A stretch of 64,000 bases of DNA, from NCBI RefSeq assembly GCF_029946515.1, contig NZ_JARZHH010000038.1:43656-107655 (forward strand). Reading direction: 5' to 3'. The stretch comes from Polyangium sp. 6x1. GTDB taxonomy: Bacteria > Myxococcota_A > Polyangia > Polyangiales > Polyangiaceae. This document shows positions 61,054 through 64,000 of this stretch, piece after piece; the first letter of the stretch is position 1, and each line of letters opens with the position of its first letter. Below the pieces are notes generated by a model. That model made no database searches, was not told where the DNA came from, and saw only the letters and a program-made list of their open reading frames with translations. Made by a program: the position numbers and the translations under genes.

Positions 61054-63090
61054 TCAATCGATGCGCGCGGCGGCCTCGGCCATTCGGTCGATCCAGGCCG
61101 CCTCGGACTCGCCGAGCGGCGGATTGCGCTCGAGGCGCGCTTCGAGCGGGCGCGGCCGCGTGAGCGGATCGCGGGAATGCGCTCGCAAATGCGCCGAGCG
61201 AATCACGCCGGCGCGGCCGTTCATGCCAAAGAAGAGCGCGAAGAGGTCGGGGCCGACGGCGCGGCGCGGAGAGGGGCGCACCTCGAATTCGGCGCCGGAG
61301 CGGAGGCGCGCGGTGAAGCCGGCGACGAGGTGATCGGCCGGATCGAGCCACGGATCGGGCGCGCCGGGGGCACCGCGGGAGAGCCACGCGTCGACGGTCG
61401 TCGTGGCGAGGTCGGGCGCGCCCTCGCCGAGCCCGAGCGTGAGGGCCGACCGCGCGAGGAACGTCTCGATTTCGGCGAGCGTGGCCGCGCCGCTCGCGTG
61501 GACGAGGAGCGAGGCGCGGTCGAGCGTGGGGCTCTCGGGCGGCGGCGGGACGGGGCGGCGCTCGGGCGGGTCGCGCGGCAGGAGGTTGCCGGGGTTCATG
61601 ATGCCGCGCGGATCGAGGACATGCCGCAGGGCGTGCACGACGTCGATGCCGCGGCCGAGCTCGGCCCCGAGGCGCGGCGCCTTGCTGCGCCCCACGCCGT
61701 GGTGATGCGAGAGCGTGCCGCCCGCGCCGATCGCCGCGTCGAGCGCGGTGCGCCAGGTCCAGTCGTAGACGGATTCCATTGCCGCGGGCGTCGGCGCGCT
61801 GCCGGCGAACGTGAAATAGATGCTGCAACCGTCGGGATACGCGTGGGAGAGGTGCGCCATGACAAACACGCTCTTGCCGAGCGCCTCGCGCACCGCGCGA
61901 TAAAGCTCGCCGAGGCGCGACCACGGGGCCGCGACCTCCATCGTGTCGCTGAAGGCGCCGGCCATGAAGACCGGCGATTGCCGATAACTCACGCTGTACC
62001 GATGCGAGAGCCAATGCCGCGCCGGCCCCTCGCCGAGGTCGCGCGCGCCGCTCGCGAGCGCGATTTGCTTCGCCCGTGCGAAATCCGCCTCGCTCTCTGC
62101 GGCTTGCCCCTCGAAGACCAGGATCAACGTCGCGCCGCCGAGCCAATCCGACGGCGCCGCGTCGACGATTCGATTGAGCACGCCCGGGCGGCGCAGGATC
62201 CGCCGCAAGACGGCCGCGCCAAACCCGGCGCCCTCGCCCCGCTCTTCGAGCGTCTTTTTCGGCCCCGCGTGCTTGCGCCGGCGCACCGAGCCGAGCCGGG
62301 CGATGAACGAATCGAACACGTCGTAAAGGCGCGCGACCGCGGGTCGGATCCCGCTCTGGAACATCTCTCGCATCGCCTCCCAGCCCGCCTCGACCGTGGG
62401 GAACGAGAACGCGCCGAACGCGCGCGCCGCGGGCGCCGGATGGAGCCGCAGTCGCGCGGAGGTGACCACGCCGAGCACGCCCTCGCTGCCGATGATCAGC
62501 GGCGTCGCGTCGGGCCCGTGGAGGCGGCGATCGAATCGAACGATCTCGCCCTCGCCGACCACACATTCGAGCGAGGCGACCATGTCCTCGATCTTGCCGT
62601 AGAGCCCGGAGCATTGCCCCGCGCTGCGGGCGGCGACCCAGCCGCCGACGGTCGAGCAGAGAATGGACGAAGGAAAGTGCCCGAGCGTATGGCCCGCGGC
62701 ATTGAGATCCTCTTCCAGCCGGATCCCGAGCGCGCCCGCCTCGACGTCGAGCACGCCCGCCTCCGCGTCGAGGCGTCGAACGCGGTCGAGGCGCTTCAGA
62801 TCGAGGACGACCGTACGTTCGTCCGGTAAAACGCCGCCACACACGCCCGAGCCCGCGCCGAACGGGACGAGCGGGATGCCTTCCTTCGCGCAGAAGCGGA
62901 CGACGGAGGCGACGTCCTCCGTGTTGTTTGGCCAGACAACCACGCCGGGCCGGTGGTCGGCGATGCGGCCGTCGGAGACGGCGAGGTGGTGGCGCGGCCA
63001 GAGGTCGCGCGCGTAGGCGATGCGATCGACGGGCGAGGCCGAGACCGTGAGGTTCGGCAGGGCCTGACCGAGCGCCGCTTCGAGGTTCAC
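61054..63090 (-). CDS. FAD-dependent oxidase, alkyl-DHAP-synthase-like, with C-terminal extension
   Basis: The 678-residue protein has a PCMH-type FAD domain (about 45-225: GAGSGVCGG, TVGGWVAARSAGQCSGLYG, IIGSEGVLGVVTSARL). A C-terminal FAD-linked oxidase domain follows (225-510), with SHHHGVGRSKAP and LDPRGIMNPGNLLP as in alkyldihydroxyacetonephosphate synthase, which makes ether lipids. About 130 further residues follow. Part of this tail (VGPDLFALFFGMNGRAGVIR) looks like the second half of another PCMH domain and would be incomplete. The start overlaps the methyltransferase stop by four bases, so the two form an operon. Ether-lipid function is plausible but not shown. Confidence 0.85.
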   Translation of the reverse strand: MNLEAALGQALPNLTVSASPVDRIAYARDLWPRHHLAVSDGRIADHRPGVVVWPNNTEDVASVVRFCAKEGIPLVPFGAGSGVCGGVLPDERTVVLDLKRLDRVRRLDAEAGVLDVEAGALGIRLEEDLNAAGHTLGHFPSSILCSTVGGWVAARSAGQCSGLYGKIEDMVASLECVVGEGEIVRFDRRLHGPDATPLIIGSEGVLGVVTSARLRLHPAPAARAFGAFSFPTVEAGWEAMREMFQSGIRPAVARLYDVFDSFIARLGSVRRRKHAGPKKTLEERGEGAGFGAAVLRRILRRPGVLNRIVDAAPSDWLGGATLILVFEGQAAESEADFARAKQIALASGARDLGEGPARHWLSHRYSVSYRQSPVFMAGAFSDTMEVAAPWSRLGELYRAVREALGKSVFVMAHLSHAYPDGCSIYFTFAGSAPTPAAMESVYDWTWRTALDAAIGAGGTLSHHHGVGRSKAPRLGAELGRGIDVVHALRHVLDPRGIMNPGNLLPRDPPERRPVPPPPESPTLDRASLLVHASGAATLAEIETFLARSALTLGLGEGAPDLATTTVDAWLSRGAPGAPDPWLDPADHLVAGFTARLRSGAEFEVRPSPRRAVGPDLFALFFGMNGRAGVIRSAHLRAHSRDPLTRPRPLEARLERNPPLGESEAAWIDRMAEAAARID

Positions 63091-63965
63091 TTGCGCTCGG
63101 CCACGATGACGAGCCGCGGCGACTCCGAGCCGAAGAAGACGCCCGGATGCGCGGTGTGGCCCGTGACCTCGACGACCTTGAAATCGGCGTCGTGCATCAT
63201 CTTGCCGATCTCGTGGAGGGCGTAGAGGCGGATCGAATACTCGATTTCGCGGGCGCGGCCGTCGTCGAACATGGCCGTGCGCTTGACCTTGAGGCGGCTC
63301 GTGAAGAAATCGACCTGCATCTCATCCATGCACACGCAGCCGTCGCCCTCGAACCAGACGAGGCTCGGCTGGCGAGGCGCCACGTAATCACGGTTGATGA
63401 TGTCGAGCACGAGGATACCGCCCACGCGCAAGGCGCGGTGCATCCGCCGCAGGACGTCGAGGTTCTTCTCGTCGTCGAAATATCCGAAGCTCGTCGACCA
63501 GCAATACAGGCCGTCGAAGACCTGGTCGAACGCCATCTCCCGCATGTCGCCCTGCAGGAAATTGAGCTTTTGCGCGCGCCCCTGCGCCTCGTCGGCCGCG
63601 AGCGCGAGCATGTTGAGCGAGAGGTCGTAGCCGACGACGCCATAGCCGCGGCTCGCGAGCTCGACGGCGTGCTGGCCCGTGCCACACGCGAGGTCGAGGA
63701 TCGTCGCGCCCTTCTCCAGGCCGAGGCACGATTCGATGAAATCGGCCTCGCGACGGATCACCTTCGCGTCGGTACGATCCATCGTGCGGATCATGTCGTC
63801 GTCGAAGAGGTCCTCCCACCAGGGGCGCGGACGCCGGCGGCTCGGCTCGGGCAGGCTGACCGGCTTGGACGGCGCCGAGGCCGCCGGCGGCGGGGTCGCC
63901 TGCGCGGACGCCGGCGGCGGCGGCGGGGCCTTGGGCGGCGGGAGCGAGGTCGACGCGGTCGGCAC
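63087..63965 (-). CDS. class I SAM-dependent methyltransferase (may start beyond the window)
   Basis: A GTG at 63965 gives 292 residues, but the frame stays open to the window edge at 64000 through the same Pro/Ala-rich sequence, so the true start may lie outside. The first 47 visible residues are disordered and Pro-rich. The methyltransferase domain starts at PWWEDLFDDDM and has motif I LDLACGTGQHAVELA, followed by VVGYDLSLNML and LQGDMREMAF. The C-terminus is strand-rich (VKRTAMFDDGRAREIEYSIR). The substrate is unknown. It overlaps the oxidase gene in an ATGA arrangement, which suggests a shared pathway. Confidence 0.87.
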   Translation of the reverse strand: MPTASTSLPPPKAPPPPPASAQATPPPAASAPSKPVSLPEPSRRRPRPWWEDLFDDDMIRTMDRTDAKVIRREADFIESCLGLEKGATILDLACGTGQHAVELASRGYGVVGYDLSLNMLALAADEAQGRAQKLNFLQGDMREMAFDQVFDGLYCWSTSFGYFDDEKNLDVLRRMHRALRVGGILVLDIINRDYVAPRQPSLVWFEGDGCVCMDEMQVDFFTSRLKVKRTAMFDDGRAREIEYSIRLYALHEIGKMMHDADFKVVEVTGHTAHPGVFFGSESPRLVIVAERK

Positions 63966-64000
63966 GACGCCAGGGTCGGGGACCGTCGGCGCCTGACGCC

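Overview
The window looks like a chromosomal segment of a large-genome myxobacterium, probably of the Polyangium/Sorangium group. Evidence for this is the very high GC, long antisense open frames caused by third-position GC bias, many 'Hanks' Ser/Thr kinases, MopE-type Asp-rich lipoproteins, a GltJ/AgmX-like zinc-ribbon/GYF protein and a CehA/McbA lipoprotein. Species assignment is inference. I see no rRNA, tRNA, CRISPR array, transposase or phage integrase.

Region 1 (1-5,100, minus strand): two MopE-motif lipoproteins, a membrane protein and a GAF/PP2C-type phosphatase.

Region 2 (5,184-19,270, minus strand) is the most unusual part. It holds two OphMA/SonM-type (borosin) peptide backbone alpha-N-methyltransferases (8052-8834 and 14985-15782). 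It also holds two small proteins whose N-termini match the borosin-binding domain of split-borosin precursors and which end in short unrelated tails (9065-9334 and 18918-19142). Four paralogous transmembrane Ser/Thr kinases with large TPR-like C-terminal domains are interleaved with them. In 5'->3' order on the minus strand: precursor B, kinase D, methyltransferase 2, kinase C, kinase B, precursor A, methyltransferase 1, a kinase 3'-end remnant, kinase A, phosphatase. The two precursors share a 15-bp upstream element (13/15 identical) about 100 bp before their start codons. This suggests a duplicated RiPP system joined to a phospho-signalling module.

Region 3 (19,300-28,150): an acyl-CoA mutase with isobutyryl-CoA-mutase-type specificity residues, an OmpA/thrombospondin-3 protein with a lipoprotein, and three plus-strand envelope proteins, one of them GltJ/AgmX-like.

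Region 4 (28,130-38,530, minus strand): a tightly packed set comprising a TPR-like protein, an Mpo1-like (DUF962) protein, a giant DUF3857-like lipoprotein, murB, and a large STAND-type ATPase with a possible HEPN N-terminus.

Region 5 (38,600-52,200): a sialidase-like repeat lipoprotein, a Uma2-type protein, a hybrid histidine kinase with two kinase modules, a PHP-domain lipoprotein, and a DUF3857/transglutaminase protein coupled to a 36-residue ORF.

Region 6 (52,300-64,000): hemerythrin and a Ser/Thr kinase, a strong bidirectional terminator, dnaK, then a housekeeping run (rpmE, DUF1385, prfA, an unknown gene, a HIT protein), a barrel lipoprotein, and a convergent FAD-oxidase/methyltransferase pair that reaches the window edge.
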